From NCBI GenBank assembly GCA_028290765.1, contig JAQGJF010000031.1, forward strand, positions 1 to 5,994: a stretch of 5,994 nt of DNA, given 5' to 3'. A model generated the notes under the pieces. It worked only from the letters and a program-made list of their open reading frames with translations, searched no databases and was not told the origin of the DNA. The DNA is from Tardiphaga sp. (GTDB taxonomy: Bacteria; Pseudomonadota; Alphaproteobacteria; Rhizobiales; Xanthobacteraceae). Both the position numbers and the translations under genes were made by a program. Of the stretch, positions 1 through 5,857 are shown piece by piece; within the stretch, counting starts at the first letter, position 1, and every line of letters starts with the position of its first letter.

Positions 1-423
1 GATGGCGATGCCCTTGCGCAGGGTGACGCCCTGCTCGCCGATACCGCGCAGCGGCAGGTTGGCCTTGGTTCTGGTGGAGCGCTTGAGGCCGTCGACCACC
101 AGATAGAGTTCGGGCGAGGTCAGCGGCTTGCCGTCGCTGCCGCGCGCGATACCCGGCCCGTCGTCGATCAGGCGAACCTGATCGCGGGTCACGGTACTGT
201 TGATCTCTGCCTGCGAACCGGCACGCAGCACGATGGCGATATCGTCGGCGCCTGCCCCCGCGATGGTGCGCTGAAACCCGTTGGCCATGGCGAGGAAGGC
301 GAGCAGCACAATCACGACCAGCGCGATCGCGACGATCGTCGACAGCGACAGCCAGCGCCGCTGCGCAATGCTCTTGAGATTGATGGAGGTGACCGCAACC
401 ACCTGAAGCCAGAGCGAACGCAT
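1..423 (-). CDS. ABC transporter permease 2, FtsX/MacB type (partial, N-terminal 141 residues)
   Basis: Inner-membrane subunit of the ABC export complex encoded by this operon. The start ATG is at 423-421, four bases after the stop of the preceding permease gene. A GAGGATAGGA stretch just upstream serves as ribosome binding site and contains that stop codon. The frame is open for 141 codons to the left edge, so the C-terminal part is outside the window. Visible in order: a short basic cytoplasmic segment (NLKSIAQRRW, residues 15-24), one hydrophobic helix at about 27-47, then a soluble, presumably periplasmic domain (from about 48) with features of the MacB periplasmic core domain (GADDIAIVLRAGS, ELYLVVDGLKR). 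The FtsX domain with the remaining helices must lie further left. No ATPase domain is fused at the N terminus, unlike true MacB. Permease 1 is of the same class, so the two probably pair as a heterodimer. The class is fairly sure; the substrate is unknown. Confidence 0.85.
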   Translation of the reverse strand, partial: MRSLWLQVVAVTSINLKSIAQRRWLSLSTIVAIALVVIVLLAFLAMANGFQRTIAGAGADDIAIVLRAGSQAEINSTVTRDQVRLIDDGPGIARGSDGKPLTSPELYLVVDGLKRSTRTKANLPLRGIGEQGVTLRKGIAI

Positions 424-427
424 GATC

Positions 428-1588
428 CTATCCTCGTCCGAGCGCGGTGGCGATTTTCAGCCGCATGGCATTGAGAGCCGGAATGATCCCGGTGATGAAG
501 CCGAGCGCGAGCATCAGCGCGATACCTTCCAGGGCAATCTGCGGCGAAACGGCGAACGCCGGCGCAATATTGGCAACGCTGGATCGCAGCGCCATCGTGA
601 TCAGGGCAGCGGCCGCCAGACCCGGCAGACCGCCAAGCAACGCCAGCAGTACCGATTCGCCGAGCACCATGCGCAGAATCCGCGCGCCGGAGAACCCGAG
701 CGTCTTCAGCACGCCGATCTCTCTTGTGCGTTCGCGGATCGAGAGCGCCATGGTGTTGCCGACGATCATCAGGATGGTGACGAAAGCGGCGCCGACGACC
801 AGAAACACGATCAGCGCAATATTGCCGAACTGCGCCGCGAATGCCTTGCCGAAAGCCTTTTCGGTATCGGTCGAGGTCTCGGCGGTCGAATTGGCGAACA
901 TCGAATCGATGGTTTTCACGACCCGATCGTTGTTCTCGGGGCTGTTGGTCTGCAGGATCAGCCAGCCGATGGTGTCCTTGCCGAACGAACGGGTCTCGTC
1001 GAAATAGGCGTACTGGAACAGCATGAAGTTGGTGTCGACATGCTCCGCCTTGCCTTTGACGATGCCGGCGATGGTGAAATCCCAGGTATGCCCGCCGCTG
1101 CGCTGGCTGAAGATGTTGCTCGCAACCGGCACGCGATCGCCAACCTTCCAGCCCCATTTGTTCGCCAACGTTTCGCCAATAACGGCGCTGCCGCGATCCT
1201 GAATGAAAGCCTTGAGCTGCGCGGGTGGAATGTCGAACTCGTTGCGGTAAACGTCGAAATAGGTGACCGGCTCGACCGCCAGCGACATCAGGAAATTCTT
1301 CGGGTCCTGATAGTAACCGCCGAACCAGTTGGCGTGGGTGACCTGCCGCACCCCATCCACCGCGCGTACGCGGTTGAAATAGGCGATCGGCAACGGCTGG
1401 GTGAAGTTGATCTTGTTGACCGTGATCAAACGATCGGCGGCGGCGCGGTCTTCGCCCGCGGAGAAGGCGCGATAGAATCCGGCGAGCACGCCGAAGATCA
1501 TGAACGCGACCAGTATCGATACGATCATCAGGATCGCGCGCAATTTGCGGCGAAACAGGTTTTTCCGCACCAGGTCGAAGTCGTTCAC
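428..1588 (-). CDS. ABC transporter permease 1, FtsX/MacB type
   Basis: Inner-membrane permease of 386 residues with the four-helix topology of the FtsX/MacB/LolC/DevC class. A basic N terminus (VRKNLFRRKLR) is followed by helix 1 (about 18-38), a large periplasmic domain (about 40-250), and three helices near the C terminus (about 257-280, 308-334 and 351-374). Between helices 2 and 3 sits the typical cytoplasmic segment RERTREIGVLKTLGFS (285-300), which in this family contacts the ATPase. The start is a GTG at 1588-1586 that overlaps the ATPase stop as GTGA, with GGGAG eight bases upstream, so translation is probably coupled. Such permeases do not usually pass substrate through a membrane pore. 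They transmit ATP-driven movement to the periplasm (mechanotransmission), and here would act with the fusion protein upstream in the operon. Family assignment is strong; the substrate is not predictable, and a LolCE-like lipoprotein role is less likely given the fusion protein. Confidence 0.93.
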   Translation of the reverse strand: MNDFDLVRKNLFRRKLRAILMIVSILVAFMIFGVLAGFYRAFSAGEDRAAADRLITVNKINFTQPLPIAYFNRVRAVDGVRQVTHANWFGGYYQDPKNFLMSLAVEPVTYFDVYRNEFDIPPAQLKAFIQDRGSAVIGETLANKWGWKVGDRVPVASNIFSQRSGGHTWDFTIAGIVKGKAEHVDTNFMLFQYAYFDETRSFGKDTIGWLILQTNSPENNDRVVKTIDSMFANSTAETSTDTEKAFGKAFAAQFGNIALIVFLVVGAAFVTILMIVGNTMALSIRERTREIGVLKTLGFSGARILRMVLGESVLLALLGGLPGLAAAALITMALRSSVANIAPAFAVSPQIALEGIALMLALGFITGIIPALNAMRLKIATALGRG

Positions 1589-2283
1589 GCGGCCAACTCC
1601 CGTTCCACGAATTGGCCCTTGTCGAGATGCAGGATCCGCTTGGCATAGCGCGCGGCCGCCGGATCATGCGTCACCATCACGATGGTCTTGCCGAGATCTT
1701 TGTTGAGCAGTTGCAGGATCGACAGAATCTCGTCGGCGGAATGACGGTCGAGGTCACCGGTCGGCTCATCGCACAGCAACAGGTTCGGATCCGACACGAT
1801 GGCGCGCGCGATGGCGACGCGCTGCTGCTGGCCGCCCGACATTTCGCGCGGATGGTGCTTGACGCGATCGGCCAGGCCGACCACGGACAGCGCGGTGTGG
1901 ACACGCTCGGCGCGCTCCTTGCGTCGCAGCTTGGTGAGCAGCAGCGGCAGTTCGACATTCTGCGCCGCCGTCAGCATCGGCATCAAATTGTAGAACTGGA
2001 AGATGAAGCCGATATTGGCGGCACGCCAGGCTGCCAGCTGGCCTTCCGACAGACCATCGATACGCTTGCCGGCGACGGCGAGTTCTCCCTCGTCGACGCG
2101 ATCGATGCCGCCAAGCAGATTGAGCAGCGTGGTCTTGCCCGAGCCGGAGGGGCCCATCACGGCGACGAAATCGCCCTCGGGAATCGCAAGATCGAGATGA
2201 TCGAAGATCGAAATCGTTTCCTTGCCCTTGGTGAAGCGCTTGCCGACGCCGGCGAGGCGGACCATTGGATTTTCCACTGTCAC
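1585..2283 (-). CDS. ABC transporter ATPase, LolD/MacB type
   Basis: Cytoplasmic ATP-binding subunit of 232 residues, the usual length for stand-alone LolD/MacB-class ATPases. All motifs are intact: Walker A GPSGSGKT (44-51), Q-loop FIFQFYNLMP with Q96, signature MSGGQQQR (148-155, Met in place of the common Leu), Walker B LLLCDEP (168-174) with catalytic Glu173, D-loop GDLD (176-179) and switch His206 in VTHD. The FYNLMP after the Q-loop and the EPTGDLD string are typical of the class that powers FtsX-type permeases. The start is GTG at 2283-2281, chosen because AGGGGAGAG lies four bases upstream; in-frame GTG at 2277 and ATG at 2265 are possible but have poorer spacing. The 3' end overlaps permease 1 by four bases, and a 30-bp gap separates the gene from the fusion-protein gene. 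It should energise the two permeases. Annotation as MacB would be wrong, because no membrane domain is fused. Confidence 0.96.
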   Translation of the reverse strand: MTVENPMVRLAGVGKRFTKGKETISIFDHLDLAIPEGDFVAVMGPSGSGKTTLLNLLGGIDRVDEGELAVAGKRIDGLSEGQLAAWRAANIGFIFQFYNLMPMLTAAQNVELPLLLTKLRRKERAERVHTALSVVGLADRVKHHPREMSGGQQQRVAIARAIVSDPNLLLCDEPTGDLDRHSADEILSILQLLNKDLGKTIVMVTHDPAAARYAKRILHLDKGQFVERELAA

Positions 2284-2287
2284 TGTT

Positions 2288-2296
2288 CTCTCCCCT
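2288..2296 (-). promoter_or_regulatory. Strong Shine-Dalgarno site of the ABC ATPase gene
   Basis: On the minus strand AGGGGAGAG lies four bases before the GTG at 2283 (seven from the AGGGGA core). It decides in favour of this non-ATG start. The upstream edge of the site touches a perfect 12-bp palindrome, TCGAAATTTCGA (2296-2307), so the junction could be shielded or bound, although a loopless palindrome makes a poor RNA hairpin. Confidence 0.7.
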
Positions 2297-2313
2297 CGAA
2301 ATTTCGATCGGAT

Positions 2314-3384
2314 CTAGTTTGCCGCGGTGGCCTCGGTCGCCGCCGCGCCGCCGGCCTTGGCGTCACGCAGAAACGTCACCTTCACCGCCATGTCCGGCAG
2401 AATACGCGGGTCCTTTTGCGTAAAGCGGATGCGGACCTTCACCGTGGCCTTTTCGCGATTGGCGGTCGGTACGATCGCGATGACGGAGGCCGGGATGGTC
2501 CAGTCCGGATAGGCGTCAAGCACCGCGTTGACGGCGCCGCCTGCAACGACGCGGCCGATGAAGGCCTCGTTGACGTCGACCTCGATCTCGATCGAATCCA
2601 TGTCGACGACGGTACAGATGCCGGTCCGGGTGAAGCCGCCGACCGACATCGGTGAAATCATCTCGCCGGGCTGCGCGCTGCGCTCGACGACGACACCGGC
2701 GAACGGCGCGCGGATCTGGTGTTTTTCCAGCAACGACCCGCTGCGCCTGGCGTCGATCCCGGCGGTCGCGAACTGCGATTTTGCCTGGCGCAATTGCGCC
2801 GAGAGCACGCCGACCCGGGCTTGCGCCTTGGTCAGATCGGCGTCGGTGGCGAAATTCTTCTGCGACAACGTCTGCACCCGCGACATGATCCTTGTGGCGT
2901 CCTCGAGGTCGGCCGTGATCGCGGCGATCGCGGCATCCGCCGCCTCGACGCGCGACTGCGCCAGCTCAAAATCCTTTTCCGCCAGCACGCTGTCGAGTTT
3001 CGCGACGATCTGCCCTTCGGTCACCGTCATGCCTTCCTCGATGAAGATTTCCACCACCTTGCCGGTGATCTCGGCAGCCACCGTCGCCTTGCGGCGCGCC
3101 ACCACATAACCGGAGGCGGCAAGATTGCCCAACTCGCCATTGTTCGCAGCGTCCTTTTGGCGCAGCGGTTGCGTGACCTGCGGTTCCGCGGCGGGCTGGG
3201 ATGCGGTCTTCGGTTGATTCGGTGTCCGGAATTCGGACAGAGCAAATGCCGCGAACGCCACCGCGCAGACGGCCACGACCATCGCGATCGGCAGCCAGCG
3301 GCGCCGACCGGCAGGCCGCTCCGGCCCGCCGACGCTGCGATCGATCGTCAACGATCGCAGCAATTTGGCCTTGTCCTCGGTCAT
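2314..3384 (-). CDS. Membrane fusion protein (HlyD/MacA-like periplasmic adaptor)
   Basis: Periplasmic adaptor subunit, 356 residues, anchored in the inner membrane. Order: a cytoplasmic N terminus ending in basic residues (GRRRW, 26-30), one transmembrane helix (31-49), a Pro/Gln-rich linker (55-80), the first lipoyl half-motif (GYVVARRKATVAAEITGKVV onward, 92-132), an Ala/Gln-rich alpha-helical hairpin (about 133-215), the second lipoyl half (IRAPFAGVVVERSAQPGEMISP, 224-245), a beta-barrel (about 250-345) and an Ala/Gly tail. This is the standard layout of RND/ABC adaptor proteins. There is no lipobox; the anchor is the helix. The ATG at 3384-3382 is preferred because it overlaps the padR stop as ATGA and has GGAAGGGG five bases upstream; an in-frame GTG at 3399 would add five residues but sits on that site. 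It should connect the ABC permeases to an outer-membrane channel of TolC type encoded elsewhere. Family assignment is firm. Confidence 0.94.
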   Translation of the reverse strand: MTEDKAKLLRSLTIDRSVGGPERPAGRRRWLPIAMVVAVCAVAFAAFALSEFRTPNQPKTASQPAAEPQVTQPLRQKDAANNGELGNLAASGYVVARRKATVAAEITGKVVEIFIEEGMTVTEGQIVAKLDSVLAEKDFELAQSRVEAADAAIAAITADLEDATRIMSRVQTLSQKNFATDADLTKAQARVGVLSAQLRQAKSQFATAGIDARRSGSLLEKHQIRAPFAGVVVERSAQPGEMISPMSVGGFTRTGICTVVDMDSIEIEVDVNEAFIGRVVAGGAVNAVLDAYPDWTIPASVIAIVPTANREKATVKVRIRFTQKDPRILPDMAVKVTFLRDAKAGGAAATEATAAN

Positions 3385-4121
3385 CGTTGCCCCTTCCACG
3401 CCTCCGCGCCGGCGGCCCGCGCAACGACGTCGTGCGGGGCTGCTTCGTTCTCGCGCTGATATTCACGCTCGCAACAGGCCTGCATGTCGCGCCAAAGTTC
3501 GACCGGACCCCAGCCCTGTTCGGTGATGTTGCGGACCAGATCGTCGATGAAATCGAGCTCGGCTTTCAATAACGCCAAACGGTATTGACTTTCGACGGCG
3601 AAGATTGCGGGAAATTTCTGGCCTAAAAGCGGCGCAGGCAGTTCCTGCTCCGGCTGCTTGACCTCCGCCAGCGTCATTGCGGAAACCCGTGCCAGCTCCG
3701 CTTCCTTCTGCGCAATGGTGCCGGTGAGCCGGATCGTGCGATCGCGCAACAACAAAACCGCTTCGTCGGGCGGCAAGATCGGCAACAGGCACAACGCGGC
3801 CTCGAACTGCGGAAACTCCTTCGCCGGCTGGGCGAGAAGTTCGGCCATCCACTCGCGCAACAGATCGCGCCCGGCCGGCGCCAGCGCATAGATGGTGCGC
3901 TCCGGCCGCTTGCCATCGCGGGAGGTTTCCTTCGGCCGGATGAGACCACGCGACGCCAAAAGGTCGATCACCGTGTAGAGCGTGCCGTAGCGCAGCTTGA
4001 TGCTTTCGTGCTTCTGGCGGTGCTTCAGCGTCGCCGCCATTTCATAGGGGTGCATCGGCCGTTCGAAGACCAACGCCAGAACGGCGAGCGCCAACGGATT
4101 GAAGCGGGGCTTGGGCGACAT
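3381..4121 (-). CDS. PadR-family transcriptional regulator
   Basis: DNA-binding regulator of 246 residues. The N-terminal winged helix-turn-helix (about 9-85) carries PadR hallmarks: LAVLALVFERPMHPYEMA (13-30), the recognition-helix region RYGTLYTVIDLLASRGLI (44-61) and the wing ERTIYALAPAG (74-84). The remaining 160 residues are mostly helical and charged, probably the dimerisation and ligand-sensing part. They are longer than in short PadR proteins of about 110 residues and also longer than the common 180-residue type. The ATG at 4121 is the only good start, but it has no clear ribosome binding site. The stop overlaps the fusion-protein start (ATGA), so regulator and exporter are translationally coupled and share a transcript. 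PadR proteins are usually ligand-released repressors, often of efflux genes. The inverted repeat 25-42 bases upstream is the likely autoregulatory operator. The ligand is unknown. Confidence 0.93.
   Translation of the reverse strand: MSPKPRFNPLALAVLALVFERPMHPYEMAATLKHRQKHESIKLRYGTLYTVIDLLASRGLIRPKETSRDGKRPERTIYALAPAGRDLLREWMAELLAQPAKEFPQFEAALCLLPILPPDEAVLLLRDRTIRLTGTIAQKEAELARVSAMTLAEVKQPEQELPAPLLGQKFPAIFAVESQYRLALLKAELDFIDDLVRNITEQGWGPVELWRDMQACCEREYQRENEAAPHDVVARAAGAEAWKGQR
3390..3397 (-). promoter_or_regulatory. Shine-Dalgarno site of the membrane fusion protein, inside the padR 3' end
   Basis: GGAAGGGG on the minus strand lies five bases before the ATG at 3384. It lies within the last codons of the padR gene and fixes the ATG that overlaps the padR stop as the true start, rather than the in-frame GTG at 3399. 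Confidence 0.65.
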
Positions 4122-4124
4122 CGC

Positions 4125-4130
4125 AGTATA
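4125..4130 (-). promoter_or_regulatory. Possible -10 element of the padR-exporter operon
   Basis: TATACT on the minus strand matches five of six bases of the sigma70 -10 consensus and ends three bases before the padR ATG. If used, transcription would begin at or next to the start codon, giving a leaderless message, which fits the absence of a Shine-Dalgarno site. No good -35 hexamer is seen at 16-18 bp; that position falls inside the operator palindrome. An alternative pair further upstream, TTCAAA (4169-4164) with TATATC (4148-4143), has a short 15-bp spacer. Either choice places the promoter under the operator. Confidence 0.3.
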
Positions 4131-4145
4131 TTACCCGCGATAGAT

Positions 4146-4178
4146 ATATCCGTCTACGGATATTTTGAATACGGATAT
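4146..4178 (-). promoter_or_regulatory. Probable PadR operator: inverted repeat plus third half-site
   Basis: The sequence ATATCCGTCTACGGATAT (4146-4163) is a perfect inverted repeat with 8-bp arms (ATATCCGT / ACGGATAT) around a 2-bp centre. A further copy of ACGGATAT stands at 4171-4178, 15 bp from the right arm in direct orientation. The site lies 25 bp before the padR start codon in the only intergenic gap ahead of the operon. PadR dimers commonly bind such AT-flanked inverted repeats at their own promoter, so autorepression is the natural reading. Binding by this protein is inferred. There is no plausible gene in the opposite direction that the site could serve. Confidence 0.65.
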
Positions 4179-4263
4179 GTGAATTAATGCGAACCTCGCC
4201 CACTCGAGAGACGAGTAAAAACGTGAGGCTTTCGGTGTTAAATCAAACGGATGAGGATGGCGG

Positions 4264-5253
4264 TCAGGCAGCCGCCGCTGCCACGGCCTGGTCGCCGACG
4301 AGCGCGATCGCGTCCCGCAAGACATTCACGCCGGCGCCCGCCTTGACGCCGTTCTCGGCGAGATGGCGCCGGAACGCCCGCGCGCCGGGCACGCCATGGA
4401 ACGCGCCGACGAAATGGCGCGTGATAGAATGCAGCCTGGTGCCGCGTGCCAGCTGATCCTCGATATACGGCATCATCGCCTCGAACACGTGCTTCATCGT
4501 CCCGTGCGGCGCCGGCTCGCCGAACAATGCGGAATCGACCTCCAGCAGGCGCCACGGCTCCTGATAGGCGGCGCGCCCGAGCATGACGCCGTCGACATGG
4601 GAGAGATGTGCCCTCGCCTGCGCGATGCTGGTGATGCCGCCATTGATGATCACAGGCACGTTCGGAATCGCGGCTTTCAACCGATAGACCCGCTCGTAGT
4701 CGAGCGGCGGAATGTCGCGGTTTTCCTTCGGTGACAGTCCATTAAGCCACGCCTTGCGGGCGTGCACAATCAAGGCATCCGCACCTGCCGCAACGACGGC
4801 CCGCGCCAGCGTGTCGAGCGCGATCTCCGGGTCCTGGTCGTCGATGCCGATGCGGCACTTGACGGTCACCGGAATTTTCGCGGCGTGCTTCATGGCACCA
4901 ACGCCTTCCGCGACCAGCTCCGGCTCCGCCATCAGGCAGGCGCCGAAGCGGCCATCCTTCACCCGATCCGATGGGCAGCCGACATTGAGATTGACCTCGT
5001 CATAACCAAAATCCTCACCAATGCGGGCGCAGGTCGCGAGATCCTGCGGGTTCGAGCCGCCAAGCTGCAACGCGACCGGGTGCTCGCTTGCATCGAAGCC
5101 GAGCAGGCGCTGTTGATCACCATGGATGATGGCGCCGGTGGTCAGCATCTCGCTGTAAAGCCGCGCCCGCCGCGTCATCAGGCGGTGAAACACCCGGCAA
5201 TGCCGGTCGGTCCAGTCCATCAAGGGGGCCACAGAAAAGCGTCTATCTAACAT
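4264..5253 (-). CDS. dusA: tRNA-dihydrouridine synthase, DusA type
   Basis: FMN-dependent cytoplasmic enzyme that reduces uridine to dihydrouridine in the tRNA D-loop (U20/U20a for DusA) with NADPH. With the ATG at 5253 it has 329 residues, close to the roughly 330 of known DusA. Visible motifs of the TIM-barrel: RRFSVAPLMDWTDRHCR (4-20), the active-site loop NVGCPSDRVKDGRFGACLM (90-108) with catalytic Cys93, VKCRIGID (131-138), IVHARKAWLNGLSP (162-175), VIINGGI (201-207) and DGVMLGRAAYQEPW (221-234), which bind FMN and tRNA. The C-terminal helical domain follows, ending in an Ala run. The frame is open further upstream to a TTG at 5310 (19 extra residues), but DusA proteins normally begin at the chosen ATG. 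No clear ribosome binding site precedes it. It is not obviously linked in function to the exporter operon 142 bp downstream. DusA rather than DusB/C is favoured by the N-terminal MDWTD and the KAWLNGLSP motif. Confidence 0.95.
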   Translation of the reverse strand: MLDRRFSVAPLMDWTDRHCRVFHRLMTRRARLYSEMLTTGAIIHGDQQRLLGFDASEHPVALQLGGSNPQDLATCARIGEDFGYDEVNLNVGCPSDRVKDGRFGACLMAEPELVAEGVGAMKHAAKIPVTVKCRIGIDDQDPEIALDTLARAVVAAGADALIVHARKAWLNGLSPKENRDIPPLDYERVYRLKAAIPNVPVIINGGITSIAQARAHLSHVDGVMLGRAAYQEPWRLLEVDSALFGEPAPHGTMKHVFEAMMPYIEDQLARGTRLHSITRHFVGAFHGVPGARAFRRHLAENGVKAGAGVNVLRDAIALVGDQAVAAAAA

Positions 5254-5263
5254 CTTGTTTTCA

Positions 5264-5291
5264 TTTATCTTTGTAGCTTGAGTCCGTCCAA
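5264..5291 (-). promoter_or_regulatory. Weak candidate promoter for dusA
   Basis: On the minus strand TTGGAC (5291-5286) is followed after 16 bp by GATAAA (5269-5264), three and four matches to the sigma70 -35 and -10 hexamers. The -10 ends ten bases before the dusA ATG, which would give a leader of only a few bases and agrees with the missing Shine-Dalgarno site. The matches are poor, so this may be chance. Confidence 0.25.
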
Positions 5292-5540
5292 GCGATTTTT
5301 GGGCCGGCAATTGATCCGTTCGATAGGACTAGCGCGTTTTCCTTTCTTTTCAAACGGTTGAAACAATACTGGCCGCTTCATGTAATTCGCCTTCGTCAAT
5401 TTTTTCTCGATCCAGTACTGCATTGCTGTACCGGCTGACCGCGTGCAGTACCGCGGTGCTAGACGCGCCACAACTACGACTCGACCGCAGCGAGCCCGCC
5501 AGCGTCGAACAAGCGACTGGAAAGCCGATTAAAGTCAGAA

Positions 5541-5562
5541 GCAAAGTAGCGCTGCGCTTTGC
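5541..5562. repeat. Short inverted repeat (hairpin)
   Basis: Arms GCAAAG (5541-5546) and CTTTGC (5557-5562) flank a 10-base loop that itself contains AGCGC/GCGCT-type complementarity, so two alternative folds exist. There is no T-run on either side, so it is not a typical intrinsic terminator. Its role is unknown. Confidence 0.4.
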
Positions 5563-5662
5563 CAGTGCCTAGGCCCGCAATACTGCGATCGTAGTTTCGG
5601 TCGCCATGTCGTATGAAAAGCTGAACGCGGCGGTACTTGCGATCGTACGGACCAAAAACGTC

Positions 5663-5690
5663 GTAGGTTCAAATCCCGGACTCGCAACCA
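5663..5690 (+). pseudogene. tRNA 3'-end-like relic (T-arm, acceptor strand and CCA)
   Basis: GTAGG-TTCAAAT-CCCGG followed by seven acceptor bases (ACTCGCA), a discriminator A and CCA reproduces the exact spacing of a tRNA 3' end. GGTTCAAATCC is the classical T-loop word. The T-stem keeps only two Watson-Crick pairs and one G-T pair of five. The sequence upstream gives no anticodon stem, and no matching 5' acceptor strand (TGCGAGT) appears at the right distance. It is therefore not a working tRNA but may be a decayed tRNA or an attachment-site remnant. A chance match cannot be excluded. Confidence 0.3.
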
Positions 5691-5736
5691 CCGATACCGA
5701 CACTCGCTGATCGTGGCCGCCTGAAGTGGTTACCTC

Positions 5737-5765
5737 CTGCGTCGCGAACGCAGTGAATATTTTCT
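5737..5765 (+). terminator. Terminator-like hairpin with T-rich tail
   Basis: CTGCGT (5737-5742) and ACGCAG (5748-5753) form a perfect 6-bp stem with a CGCGA loop. On the plus strand it is followed by TGAATATTTTCT, a T-rich but interrupted tail. It stands 47 bases after the tRNA-like relic on the same strand, which is where a tRNA terminator might be expected. The stem is short and the tail imperfect, so the call is tentative. Confidence 0.3.
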
Positions 5766-5802
5766 AAGTTGTTGATTTTTCTTGCTGCGCCAGGTGTTTC
5801 CG

Positions 5803-5857
5803 TCACGTTTTGTTCACGGTCGTTTCACCCAATTCGTTGCGATTTCGTTGCGGCCTT
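5803..5857. repeat. Block with 11-bp periodicity
   Basis: Five consecutive 11-base units start at 5803, 5814, 5825, 5836 and 5847. The first three begin with TCAC and the last two with GTTGCG. AATTCGTTGCG (5831-5841) and ATTTCGTTGCG (5842-5852) are tandem copies with 10 of 11 bases identical. The period is near one DNA helical turn and is not a multiple of three, so it is not a protein repeat. It may be phased binding sites or chance. Confidence 0.35.

Noticed and set aside
422..1648. Plus-strand open frame of 408 codons opposite permease 1
   Set aside because: Antisense shadow with Arg/Asp/Gln/His-rich composition typical of GC-rich antisense frames; no domain is recognisable.
312..1667. 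Minus-strand open frame of 451 codons over permease 1
   Set aside because: Arg-rich, low-complexity shadow of the permease gene, which in another frame has clear transmembrane helices and the FtsX motif.
1612..2655. Plus-strand open frame of 347 codons across the ATPase and adaptor genes
   Set aside because: It spans two real genes on the opposite strand and shows antisense-type composition.
4202..4216. Hairpin ACTCG/CGAGT as a dusA terminator
   Set aside because: For minus-strand transcription the T-run precedes the stem instead of following it, and the stem is only 5 bp.
4187..4456. Plus-strand 89-codon open frame starting in the padR-dusA gap
   Set aside because: Most of it is antisense to the dusA 3' end, so a divergent partner gene for the PadR operator is not supported.
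5265..5471. 68-codon minus-strand open frame upstream of dusA
   Set aside because: No ribosome binding site that stands out, no similarity I recognise, and it overlaps a second frame (5350-5544) of equal quality. Chance is more likely.
5584..5647. Direct repeat TGCGATCGTA at 5584 and 5638 as an att site
   Set aside because: Only 10 bp long and built around CGATCG, a very common word in this sequence.
5611..5690. Complete tRNA gene
   Set aside because: No anticodon stem, no pairing acceptor strand and a mismatched T-stem; only the 3' end is tRNA-like.
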